The notes under the pieces were generated by a model. It did not search any database. It had not been told where the DNA came from and was given only the letters and a program-made list of their open reading frames with translations. From the NCBI RefSeq assembly GCF_010389155.1, contig NC_057768.1, positions 1,293,501-1,357,500 on the forward strand: a stretch of DNA of 64,000 nucleotides. The letters are read 5' to 3'. How positions within the stretch are numbered: position 1 is the first letter of the stretch; the number at the start of each line of letters is the position of its first letter. Below, piece by piece: positions 46,878-57,407 of this stretch. Position numbers and translations under genes: made by a program. This stretch comes from Erigeron canadensis (lineage: Eukaryota; Streptophyta; Magnoliopsida; Asterales; Asteraceae).

Positions 46878-47402
46878 AATAATATACAAATGGGTTATTC
46901 AGGTCACCAAATCTGTGTATGTTTAACTCAGATACCAAATCGTACAAAATATTTGGACGCGAGTTAAACCAAATAATTAAACCATCAAAACTTGAATAAG
47001 GTGACCCATAAGACCCAAGTCCCAAACCTTCATATCGAGTTGGATTATTTGGATACATGTATTTTTGAGACCCCTAATTACATTCACAAAAAGTTTTTAC
47101 TTTTTAAGAAAAGAGATGTTTTTTTATTTCAAAATAAGCTCTTTATTAAAAATAGAAAAATAAAAAGACTCTCTTTTACTAAAAGTAAAAATTATTGATA
47201 AATGGAATTAGGGGTGTTAAAAATACACATATCCAAATAATCTGAACTTGAATGAGTTTGTGTCATATGGGTCACCTTATTCAGATTTTGGTGGGTTACT
47301 CGGTTTAACTCAAACACAAATGTTTAGTATGGTTTGGTATATGGGTTAAACATATAAAAATTTATATGGGTGACCCGAATAACTATTTGTATATTATTTA
47401 TT
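46878..47402. repeat. 525-bp near-palindrome downstream of the transporter
   Basis: The left half (46878-47087) is the complement of the right half (about 47205-47402) over about 200 bp. Anchors are AATAAGGTGACCCATA, GATTATTTGGATA and CCCCTAATT. The central about 115 bp is also partly self-complementary. The central strings TTAGGGGTGTTAAAAATA look like hAT-type element tips pointing outward, so this may be two element copies fused head to head. There is no coding. Confidence 0.8.
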
Positions 47403-48043
47403 ATTTTTTTATACTGGTTTGGTATAATTTTTTTTTTTTAATTAGCATGAAAGCTAGTAAAACATATTTCTTGACTTTTCCCTCCGGTTCTTTGTTTATT
47501 GTTAGTGTTAAAATTGTCTATTTCTATCATCTCGAAATTAGTTGAACTTATTTGCATCTGTATAATGATCGATCATTATGCATTTATGCTCCCATAGGTT
47601 GCAATAACACAAAATAGAACTTAGGGGGAGGGAGCCGGAAGTGAGTTGGCCGGCGAGATGGAGGGAGCTGCAACGAGGTTGGCGAGCTTCGGCTGCCATG
47701 GAAGGGAGATGACAGTGAGTTGATGGGCGCGAGCTTTGAACTCGCTGAGAGATAAAGGAGAAAGGGACCAGAAGTGGCAAGTTACTGAAAGTTGGGTGTT
47801 ACCATTGGAGGACTAGAAGGGGAAGAAAGAAAGAGCCAGGGACCAAGGGTGAAAAGTTGCTAAAAGTTTTTTTTTTTTTTATTTTCTTATATATATTACC
47901 TATTTAAACTTCCAAAAACACAACGCACACTCCATATAAATTCCTAAAATGACATTTTATTTATTAAAAGAGTACATTAGTACATAATTAAAACTACTTA
48001 AACCATCATTAACTAATTTAAAAGTACATAACATTACAACATA

Positions 48044-48382
48044 CTAAACATTCATTTTTTGTTCGTAAACTGCTTCAGCATTTATGATCAAATGGTTCAA
48101 GTTGACGACCGCATCAGCAAGTTCTTCTATAGCACTTCCAATCTTGTCGATCTTACCCTGCAAATAAGTAAAGTATTGACCTTCAAGATCAGTACAATGC
48201 CCAGTTTGTATATAATTGATTTGTTCTCGACACCATTTCCTCTTCGCCTTTAGTTTTCGACCAACTGCAACAAGATCCTCTTTGAACATTCGGTGGTCGA
48301 GGATAACGGCCATGATACTGTCATTCACTTGATCGACAGTCATTGGTGGTTTTCGGTTAGGGACATTTGATGAAGAAGCCAT
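48044..48382 (-). CDS. Unknown 112-residue protein (minus-strand gene of the two-gene element)
   Basis: The frame is intact and I do not recognise it. Start is placed at 48382 (MASSSNVPNRKPPMTVDQVN) because a TATAAATA box lies at 48436-48443, downstream of an in-frame ATG at 48469, which would therefore be upstream of transcription. The protein has a basic centre, GRKLKAKRKWCREQINYI. Its C-terminal half shows Leu/Ile/Val spacing compatible with a coiled coil (KIDKIGSAIEELADAVVNLN). It has no signal peptide or membrane segment. The divergent partner also begins MASSS. Role unknown: DNA binding or self-association would fit the composition, but that is speculation. Confidence 0.6.
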   Translation of the reverse strand: MASSSNVPNRKPPMTVDQVNDSIMAVILDHRMFKEDLVAVGRKLKAKRKWCREQINYIQTGHCTDLEGQYFTYLQGKIDKIGSAIEELADAVVNLNHLIINAEAVYEQKMNV

Positions 48383-48696
48383 TTCAGATATATAGAAGTT
48401 TGAGTTTTGATATGAAATCTTGTATAAGGTCTCAGTATTTATAAGTAGACTACAAAGACGCTCCTCCAACGTTCAAAATTCAAAATATTTAGACCATTAG
48501 TCCTTCTAACGTTTAAATTCAAAATATTTACACTTTCCGTCCCTCAAACGGCCAAAAATTCAAAATCATTTACACTTATAGTCCCTGAACGGCTACCTGG
48601 ATTATCACACTATAAATAGAAACCTAGAGCACAATTCAGATTCATCACAATTCTAAACTTCATTCTTCTACAAACTTACTCACTCTTTCTAACCAA
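48383..48696. promoter_or_regulatory. Bidirectional promoter region with three tandem repeats
   Basis: TATAAATA on the minus strand (48436-48443) lies 54-61 bp before one ATG. TATAAATAG on the plus strand (48611-48619) lies about 80 bp before the other. Between them, 48472-48590 holds about three diverged ~40-bp repeats built on CAACGTTCAAAATTCAAAATATTTA and AGTCC. Confidence 0.6.
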
Positions 48697-49151
48697 ATGG
48701 CGTCCTCATCATCAAAAAAGAATGTTCACCGACCTCGTCTGACCGAAGACGAGATGAAAACACGAATCATGACCGATATCAAAAAGGACACTCTCCTTCA
48801 AACTGAACTTTCTGGGGTCCTGGGTTACCTACGGAGAAAATGCGACAATGCGAGCAACATATTAAGACAATAAAAGCACCAGGCCGCAAGGTCTCGAAAC
48901 ACGAAGAGACATATTCACATTTTTTGCAAGATGAGGCCAAAAGGATCAGGAGGGTGGTCGATGATGTTTGTAAGGCCGGTCACACGTTGGGTGACCGATG
49001 TACTTAGGCCGAATTGTACCATGATAATTGCGGAGAAGACAAAACAACAGATGAAGTCAAATGTCCGCAACACGACAAGTGGTGGCTCAATGAACGCGCT
49101 TACCGTGGATTAGGAAAAATGTCAATCAAAGATGACGACGATGAAGAGTAG
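48697..49151 (+). pseudogene. Unknown ~150-residue gene (plus-strand gene of the two-gene element), broken
   Basis: ATG at 48697 opens MASSSSKKNVHRPRLTEDEM and continues to a TAA at 48871-48873. A second frame takes over from about 48850 (APGRKVSKHEETYSHFLQDE, RIRRVVDDVCKAGHTLGDRC). It meets an in-frame TAG at 49005-49007 and runs on as AELYHDNCGEDKTTDEVKCP, QHDKWWLNERAYRG, ending in an acidic KDDDDEE tail at 49151. So one frameshift and one stop break a formerly continuous gene. Cys/His placements (C...H...C, C..H) might form a metal site, but I see no named finger. Family not recognised. Confidence 0.5.
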
Positions 49152-49466
49152 TTATGTTTTTTTAAGTTATGCATTGTGTGTTTTTGTTACGTACGTGTGT
49201 GTTTTTTACTTTTAAATGTAATGTGTTTTAAGTGTTATGTAATGTATTTTGTTATTAATAAAAGATATAAATTAAAAAAGGGTTACTTATGTAAAGTTTA
49301 TAATGTTAAGGATAAATTATTAAAAAGTGAAGAAAAGATTTGGAGTTTCGGTTGCCATTAATAAAAGGTTGAAAAAAAGTTAGAGAGTTGAAATGAGGTG
49401 AAGTAATTTGATTAGATAGTTGAAGGGAAATGAAAATGTTGTGGACTTCGGCTCCCTCCCCCCTTA

Positions 49467-49988
49467 TGTGCCACATTTGATCATTTACATGGAATCGAAC
49501 CGTTAAATGAGTGTATTTGCTTGTAAAAACTCCCGGGTGCGGGTGGCCGGTGGGTGAATAGTATATGTACCATTTACCTCGGGAGCCATCCCTAAATTGG
49601 ATTTTCATGAATTCAAACATCTAGCAACACGTCTTTCGAATGTAAAATAATTAATATATATACACCATTATTTGATTTATACATGAAAGAATGCTGGATT
49701 TGAATTTGACAAGTGGTGTATGTATAGATTATCCCATAAATATATCGACAACATTTTCTTGAACCAGTATAGTGAAATGCCTCAAATTAGCAACACATTC
49801 ATGAACATAAAAGTTATGCCCCTTCCACACACACAACAAAAACAAAACCAAAAAAACAAATACCAAAATGTTTATTATTATTATTTTTTTCAAACGACGA
49901 ATTAGTTGTTAGATGGTTGAAAATCATAGTGACCTCCAAATAGCCAGTATTCAGACTCGTTATCCACATTTCACACGTTACACTACTT
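49467..49988. other. Intergenic stretch, no gene recognised
   Basis: The minus-strand frame at 49306-49620 spans the border of the two-gene element and has no known domain, so it is not called. Confidence 0.5.
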
Positions 49989-49993
49989 GTTAC

Positions 49994-50681
49994 TGTTGGG
50001 TTTTATAACTAATTATCACAACAAATCACAAAACACGCAACGGAAGACAAGATCTATGTAGTTTAATTAATTAACCAAAGTATAGAATTTGTACCTTATA
50101 ATAGAGAGATTGAAGATAAGAACAAGGTTTAAATTAACCTCTCTACGATTGCACACTCAACGTTGGAACGTATGTATGCTAATACTTGATCACGAACCGA
50201 ACAACCCTTTGTTTCTTGCTCTTGAATTTCGACCCAAACAAAACCCAAAACCCTTTTCTTTTGTAGTAGTCGACCGAAGCAAGAGAGGGAGAGAGAGAAG
50301 AGATTTTTAGGGTTTTAGAAAACCTAATTAATTGTGTGTGAAAAACAATTAACCTAGGCTTCTATTTATAGGCTTAGGAAACTTAATGGCCAAGTTTAAG
50401 GGTTTTGGAACCCTTAGTTGACCGTCCCCCTCCTTAGAACATTCTAGAGGGGTTTCCTAATTGTTTCCTAATTCTAACTCTTCTCCGTTAAGTCCGTTAG
50501 TTAAGTACCGCTAACTTTTAACTCTTTTAACGAACCTCCGTTAGTTTTTCGTGATCAAATTAGTTAATAAATTACATTTAATATATTAATCAATTTATAG
50601 TTACCTTCACATTGAGGTGTGACCCCGTAGGCTTAAATACTTTTCGGACATACGTTCATTTTATGTGATCATATTCCAACA
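49994..50681 (-). repeat. 3' LTR of the copia element (688 bp)
   Basis: Begins TGTTGGGTTTTATAAC on the plus strand and ends ATTCCAACA. Next to it, on the minus strand, AGCTCAAGTGGGAGC is the probable polypurine tract. Confidence 0.95.
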
Positions 50682-51559
50682 GCTCCCACTTGAGCTCGTA
50701 ACGAATGAAGGTAATAACATTGGTAAGCGTCTAGCAACACGCCAATGCTCCCGAAAACATTTAAGTACTGTTTAAATGGTTAAGGCATTTATTATCCCTT
50801 TGTTCTGATACCTTTGTTAAATATGAATATGGATCGAGATCATTTCATAATTTAACGATTTTGTTTCTCATTCTATAACTAATTAATGATTACCAAATAT
50901 AATCGAGAACAATCTGGATTTATTTGGGCACGACCATGCAAACATCTTTAATTAGTCCTAATGAGAGCGCCAAACGGTATCATACTTCAATTTCAAATTG
51001 AAGGAACAAATCCTATATTGACTACATGTGTTAGTCATCATATTTCACGACGCTTTCTGAAAATAGCCCTTTATGTACCCCCTTATTCAGGTGAGTTAGA
51101 ACTATATCTAGTAAGTGCGATTCATATATGCTGACCTACTTGCATCTCAAGTCAAAGGATCAATAAAAGTAACCATTTGCGAATTTCACTTAATGACGAT
51201 GATCCATAAATCGATAATTCGTTAGTGGGGTAGTCCGATATGCATCCGCTATGGATATCATGTGAGTTTGGTGGGATCCATCCATTACATATTCCAAGAA
51301 TATAACCAATCACTCACATTTGTCTTCGTTTAATTATATTCACATATAATTAATCGACAATAGACAATTTAGAATATTTAATAATGTATAAAATATTAAA
51401 TGAAATATTCAAGGATTAAACATGCAAATATAGGATACAATTTAATATTGAATGAAATCAAACATATCAAGTACTTTATTTCATTATGGAAGATATAAAT
51501 TGTTTAACATCCCTTATCCAAATACCGAAACAACAGATTTACATGAAATAACTAGCTAA

Positions 51560-54500
51560 TTTAAGTCCTATGCCATCGGCATGCCTTTCAAGCTTGGGCC
51601 TAGACAAAGCTTTTGTGAAAGGATCAGCTCAGTTAAAATCTGTGTGAACTTTGAGTAAATTGATCTCTCCTAGTTCGATCTGCTCTCGAACATAGTGATA
51701 TCGTCTAGCATAATGTCTGGCACCTTTCTGAACTCCGGGTTCGTTGGCAATGATTAATGCACCGGTATTATCACAGTACAAATAAGTGGGTAATTCATTT
51801 GAGGGGATCACGTCGAGCCCGCTAATGAACTTCCTTATCCAGACTGCTTCCATTGCGGCTTCTGAGGCGGCAATGTACTCAGACTCTGTTGCAGACATGG
51901 TGACTGTGGTTTGCTTCTTGCTTTTCCAGTCCACAGCTCCTCCGTTTAAAACGAAGACGATGCCTGATTGAGACTTCGTGTCATCTTTATCAGTTTGAAA
52001 TCCAGCATCACAGTATCCGGTCACTTTGAGCTCTAAGTCTGGATTTTCTCCATACACCAAAAATATATCTTTAGTAGCTCATAGGTATTTCAGAATATTT
52101 TTAACAGCAATCCAATGGCTTTCACCAGGATTCTGTTGAAATCGGCTTACGATGTTTTGTGCGAACGCCACATCGGGTCTAGTGCATCTAACCGCATACA
52201 TAATAGATCCTACAGCCGAAGCATAAGGAATTCTACTCATACGCTCCACCTCACTAGGCGTAGAAGCACCTTGTTTGACAGATAAACTAAGTCTTTCTTG
52301 CATAGGTATAGACCCACGCTTAGAGTTCTCCATCTTGAATCTCTTCAAGATCTTATCAATATAAGCACTCTGACTTAGTCCAATTAATCGCCTTGATCTA
52401 TCTCGATAGATTTTGATTCCAAGAATAAATGCCGCTTCTCCTAAATCTTTCATGGCAAAACACTTTTCAAGATGGGATTTAACATCTTGCAACATTGGAA
52501 TGTGTTTTCCTATGATTAATATGTCATCGACATACAAGACAAGGAAAGTAACATTACTCCCACTAGCTTTACGATATACACATGGCTCATCGGGATTTTG
52601 AACGAAACCAAACCTTTTGATTTCTTCATCAAACCGTTTATTCCAACTTCTTGATGCTTGCTTTAGTCCATAAATGGATCTTTGAAGCTTGCATACTTTT
52701 TTGGGATGTTTCGGATCAATAAAACCTTCCGGTTGATCCATATAGACTTATTCATCCAAGTAACCATTTAAGAAGGCAGTCTTAACATCCATTTGCCATA
52801 TCTCAAAGTCATAGTACGCTGCTATGGCCAAGAGAATCCTAATAGCTCTAATGTCCGCAACTGGAGAAAAGGTTTCTTCATAATCAACACCGAAACGTTG
52901 AGTATAACCTTTTGCCACGAGACGAGCTTTATAGGTGTGTACATTTCCATCCATGTCCGTCTTCTTCTTGAAGATCCACTTACACCCAACAGTCTGAGCA
53001 TTTTGTGGAAGATCATCCAAGCTCCAGACTTAATTGTCTTTCATGGATTTCATTTCCACCTTCGTAGCTTGAAGCCATTTGTCAGATTCCGGATCTGATA
53101 ATGCAGCGTTGAAATTCGGAGGCTCATCGAGATCTCCAACAACGTCTTCTTCTACCATCAGACAAAGTCTTTCGGTAGGACGTCTTGTCCTTTCGGACCT
53201 ACGAAGTGGAATCGCTTCATTATCATCAACTTGAGGTTCATCACTTTGAACATTTTCCCCCCTAAGTTGATGATTGCTAGTATCTTCAGAAGGTGACACA
53301 TCTTTCTCTTGAATCTCATCAAGTTCTACAATCCTCCCAATGTTCTCTTGAACTAACTTCTTCTCAAAGAACAACACGAACAGTGTTTCTGGCGGGATCA
53401 TAGAAGTCGTAACCCATCGTTTCCTTAGGGTATCCGACAAAGATGCACTTAGTAGTTCTGGGTTCAAGTTTGTTAGGCGTATCGCGCTTCACAAGTGTCT
53501 CACATCCCCAGACTCTTAAGTAAGACAAATTAGGGACATCACCATGCCATAATTCGTACGGTGTCTTGTCAACCTTCTTGGTTGGAACCATATTGAGAAT
53601 GCGTACAGCAGTCTCTAGAGCATAATCCCAAAACGAAAATGGGAGAGTTGTACGGGTCATCATTGGTCTCACCATGTCTAGCAAGGTTCGATTTCTCCTT
53701 TCAGACACTCCATTATGCTGAGGAGTGTATGGAGGAGTAAGCTGTTGGACAATGCCACATGCTTTAAGATAATCCTTAAACTCTTGGCTTAAGTATTCAC
53801 CACCTCGATCCGAACGAAGAATCTTGATGGTTTTACCGATTTGATTTTCAACTTCATTCTTAAACTCTTTGAATGTTTCAAAGACTTCATGTTTATGTTT
53901 AAGCAAGTAAACATAACCATAACGACTGAAATCATCCGTAAAAGTAATGAAGTAGCTAGCTCATTTTCTTGACACATGTCTAAATGGGCCACAAACATCG
54001 GTATGAATGAGTCCAAGAAGATCTTTAGCCCTTTCTGGCGTATGCTTAAAGGGTTTTCGTGTCATCTTGCCGGAAACACATGACTCGCATTTATCAAATG
54101 ATTCATCATTCAATTTTAAGATCCTTTCACGTTGAAGTCTTTCAATGCGATTTTTGCCAATGTGTGCAAGACGACAGTGCCAAAGATAGGTAGAGTCCAA
54201 GTCAGTCTTGGCTCTTTTGCTAACATTATACATTGAATTATTTGAAACACAATCACGCATATCAATTTCATAAATACCATTAAAAGCAATAGCATCAAAA
54301 TAATGAACATTATTTTTAGAAACTGAAATACCAATATCATTAAAAACATTAATGAATCCGTTGTCTTTCAACAAAGAAACTAAAATAACACCTCTAATAA
54401 TAGAAGGTGTATAATGACAATTGTCTAGAACAATAATTAAACCGGAAGGAAGAACTAAATGAAATTCTCCAATTGCTTCAACAGCTGCTGGTAGACCATT

Positions 54501-55432
54501 GCCCACTATCAACTGCAAAGCTCCGGGCTTCAGTTTCCTCCTTTTCCTAAGCCCCTGTAATTCATTACAGATGTGAGTTCCATAGCCAGTGTCATAAACC
54601 CACGATTTACGCTTAGTTAAGGAAAATAATTCAATTGTGAAGATACCTGAAGTACTAGCGCCGCTAGTATTCTTCTTCTTCGAGTTCAACTCGGCAAGAT
54701 ACTTAGGACAGTTCCTCTTCCAGTGCCCGACTTCATTACAATGATGACAGCTCTGGTCTTTAGCTGGATGCTCTTTTTTAGCCGGAGGAGTCTTCTTTGG
54801 CTTGGAAGGGTTTGCAACTTGCTTGCCTTTTCCATTTCCATCAGCTTTCCCTCTAGCTCTTCGCGATCTTTTAGCTTTTTAGATCCGACCCCTTTGATCA
54901 TAAGAACATTAGAGTCATTGGCCTTTTTAGGAATCTTCTTCTCAAATTCAATGAGCATAGCATGGAGTTCAGTAACACTCTTTTTCATAGAGTGCATGTT
55001 ATAGTTTTGCACAAAACTCTCAAATTCATTTGGAAGAGATTTGAGAATCATGCCAACTTTAACATCTTTATGATAAGCATACTCCATTGATTCCATTTTG
55101 TCAAAAATGCTCTTCATATTGAGCACATGACTGCTAATCGGCTTTCCAGATTCAAGTTTCATGTCATGGAGTTCCACGACATTGTCAAAAAGTTCCACTC
55201 CAGCTTGTTTCTCATATAAAGATTTCAGCTCGCTGATCATATCATATGGAGTATAAAGTTCGAATTGTTTCTGTAGCTCAGGAGACATGCTCGCAAGCAT
55301 CAAACAACAAACTTCATTGAATCTAGTGTACTTAATTCTATAGTCAGCTTTTTCAGCTGCTGTAGCAGTTTTAGCCGGTTCATTAGACCACCATTATGTA
55401 CCAGTGAATGGGTTTTGCCATGAAATCGTCAT
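51560..55432 (-). pseudogene. copia gag-pol polyprotein, broken
   Basis: The gag start near 55432 is followed by an early stop; the gag body (55303-54690) includes KQFELYTPYDMISELKSLYE and an RNA-binding CHHCNEVGHW knuckle in a shifted frame. Protease: WVYDTGYGTHIC. Pre-integrase finger: YLWHCRLAHIGKNR with CESCVSGK. Integrase retains HTDVCGPF, SDRGGEY and NGVSERRN. Reverse transcriptase: [35 protein letters not shown] and LVLYVDDILIIG. RNase H: GYCDAGFQTDKDDTKSQSG and ATESEYIAASEA. Lesions include a TGA near 53960, a frameshift near 53400, TAAs near 53028 and 52746, a stop near 52065, and a TGA at 51629-51631. All catalytic motifs survive. The lineage within copia is not assigned. Confidence 0.92.
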
Positions 55433-56696
55433 TTCACCACTGTGTACCAGTGAGTAAAATAACGACTCCATGTGTCCTTGACAAATTGGATGGCAATGAC
55501 TTAAGTTTATTGGGTCATACAATTTGATATGTGATCAAAAAGTTATGTTTAGAAGATTCATGCATATCTTCTAAACATAATATTTAATAAAATCATTTGT
55601 ATAGTCTTAGCAACACAAGAGAGCTCGGTAGCTCCATTTGAACGCACAAAGAAGCGCAAGGGCAAAGGTATGCGATGAACGCGATTTAAAAACCCGCCCT
55701 TTTAGAAGGCTAGCGCACTCCGGCTTATACCTCTCTTAGAGTTTGTTCAAATGGGTGAGCCGGTGTATCTCAAGGTTGTAGGACTCCAATTTTATTAAAA
55801 AATCTATTATTCCGATATTGCTTAGTCAAGTTTATATTTTCTCAAAACAATTTTACATCACAATTTATATCTCAATGAATATGCAAAATCATAAACTATA
55901 ACTATTAAGCATGCAACGAGTTATGGTATGCCACCTAAACATGTCACTATGGTTTATTTATGTCTAATCCGGATCCCTCTTCAAAGAAGAGGACCACATA
56001 CATCAAGTTGCCTTGATTGCGTAAGCCTTAAACATGTACATCACAAACAATTATCATATAATCACATAGTTGGCTTTCTGGAAATTCCAGTAGCTTCACG
56101 ACCTGTTTAGACCTGTTTCTGGTCTGATTCAGATTTCGACCAGAACTACAAAGTTTTAGCCCTATGTGTTGAGCATCTACAGTTCAAAGCAAATCCTCTA
56201 ACTCATTACGAATTAAAAGATATGAATTTTTTAGTAAACTGTCGCAAAACAGAAAGTTTATACGAAAAATTCACATTGTCACACAATTAATTATACAATT
56301 ATCTAGCATAATTAACCCTAATGATCAAGATTTCATATCAATATATCTAAGTAAGAATCATAAATGATTTGCATGAAAAGTTCATGATTTTTACTTCTTT
56401 TTAACAATTAAAATTAAAGGTACAACACATAATTACATACAATTTATCACATAATCATGTAATTAATCAAAACTTGGATTAGGAACCCTAAAAAAAACTT
56501 TTTTTTTTTTAATTTTATGGAATAAATTTTCGAACCATATATATATTAAATAAAACCTTAGTCTAATTTAAATAATGTAATTAAATTACAAAATCAATTT
56601 AAATATATACATATATATATATAGCCGAAAATTCAATGATCAAGAACCCTAACCCTCCTTCAAGTTTTGATCTTTTGGTAATCAAAAAACATACAT

Positions 56697-56714
56697 AGTA
56701 GGCTCGTGATACCA
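56697..56714 (-). other. Primer binding site for initiator tRNA-Met
   Basis: Just inside the 5' LTR the minus strand reads TGGTATCACGAGCC. The complement of the initiator tRNA-Met 3' end is TGGTATCAGAGCC, so one base (C) is inserted. Confidence 0.8.
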
Positions 56715-56715
56715 C

Positions 56716-57402
56716 TGTTGGGTTTTATAACTAATTATCACAACAAATCACAAAGCACGCAACGGAAGACAAGATCTGTGTAGTTTAATTAATTAACCAA
56801 AGTATAGAATTTGTACCTTATAATGGAGAGATTGAAGATAAGAACAAGGTTTAAATTAACCTCTCTACGATTGCACACTCAACGTTGGAACGTATGTATG
56901 CTAGTACTTGATCACGAACCGAACAACCCTTTGTTTCTTGCTCTTGAATTTTGACCCAAACAAAACCCAAAACCCTTTTCTTTTGTAGTAGTCGACCGAA
57001 GCAAGAGAAGGAGAGAGAGAAGAGATTTTTAGGGTTTTAGAAAACCTAATTAATTGTGTGTGAAAAACAATTAACCTAGGCTTATATTTATAGGCTTAGG
57101 AAACTTAATGGCCAAGTTTAAGGGTTTTGGAACCCTTAGTCGACCGTCCCCCTCCCTAGAACATTCTAGAGGGGTTTCCTAATTGTTTCCTAATTCTAAC
57201 TCTTCACCGTTAAGTCCGTTAGTTAAGTACCGTTAACTTTTAACTCTTTTAACGAACCTCCATTAGTTTTTCGTGATCAAATTAATTAATAAATTACATT
57301 TAATATATTAATCAATTTATAGTTACATTCACGTTGAGGTGTGATCCGTAGGCTTAAATACTTTTCGGACATACGTTCATTTTACGTGATCATATTCCAA
57401 CA
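56716..57402 (-). repeat. 5' LTR of the copia element (687 bp)
   Basis: Same borders as the other LTR. The AT-rich end and the ATTTATAGGCTTAGGAAAC region in both copies are candidates for core promoter signals. Confidence 0.95.
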
Positions 57403-57407
57403 GTTAC

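Larger units (their letters stand above)
47624..49463. mobile_element. 1.84-kb element with Harbinger-type ends and two divergent small genes
   Basis: The left end GGGGGAGGGAGCCGGAAGT and the right end's complement GGGGGGAGGGAGCCGAAGT are inverted repeats of about 19 bp. TTA flanks both (47621-47623, 49464-49466), as for PIF/Harbinger elements. The Harbinger element at 34559-36785 has a related GGGGGAGGG tip. Inside are two short genes reading away from a shared promoter region, each starting MASSS, and no transposase. A non-autonomous Harbinger relative with its own cargo is the best reading. Confidence 0.65.
49994..57402 (-). mobile_element. Complete Ty1/copia retrotransposon, 7.4 kb, coding region mutated
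   Basis: LTRs at 49994-50681 and 56716-57402 bound it. The target duplication GTTAC is exact at 49989-49993 and 57403-57407. On the minus strand the order is LTR, primer site, about 1.2-kb leader, gag, protease, integrase, reverse transcriptase, RNase H, polypurine tract, LTR. Integrase before reverse transcriptase defines copia. By hand count the LTRs differ at about 18 of 687 positions (about 2.6 percent), pointing to an insertion on the order of a million years old if usual plant rates apply. Several stops and frameshifts make it non-autonomous. Confidence 0.95.

Noticed and set aside
49306..49620. 104-residue minus-strand frame
   Set aside because: Spans an element border and host DNA; no domain or promoter seen.
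51560..55432. Pararetrovirus or other viral integration
   Set aside because: The domain order (integrase before reverse transcriptase), LTRs, tRNA-Met primer site and 5-bp duplication are those of a copia retrotransposon; no coat or movement protein was seen.
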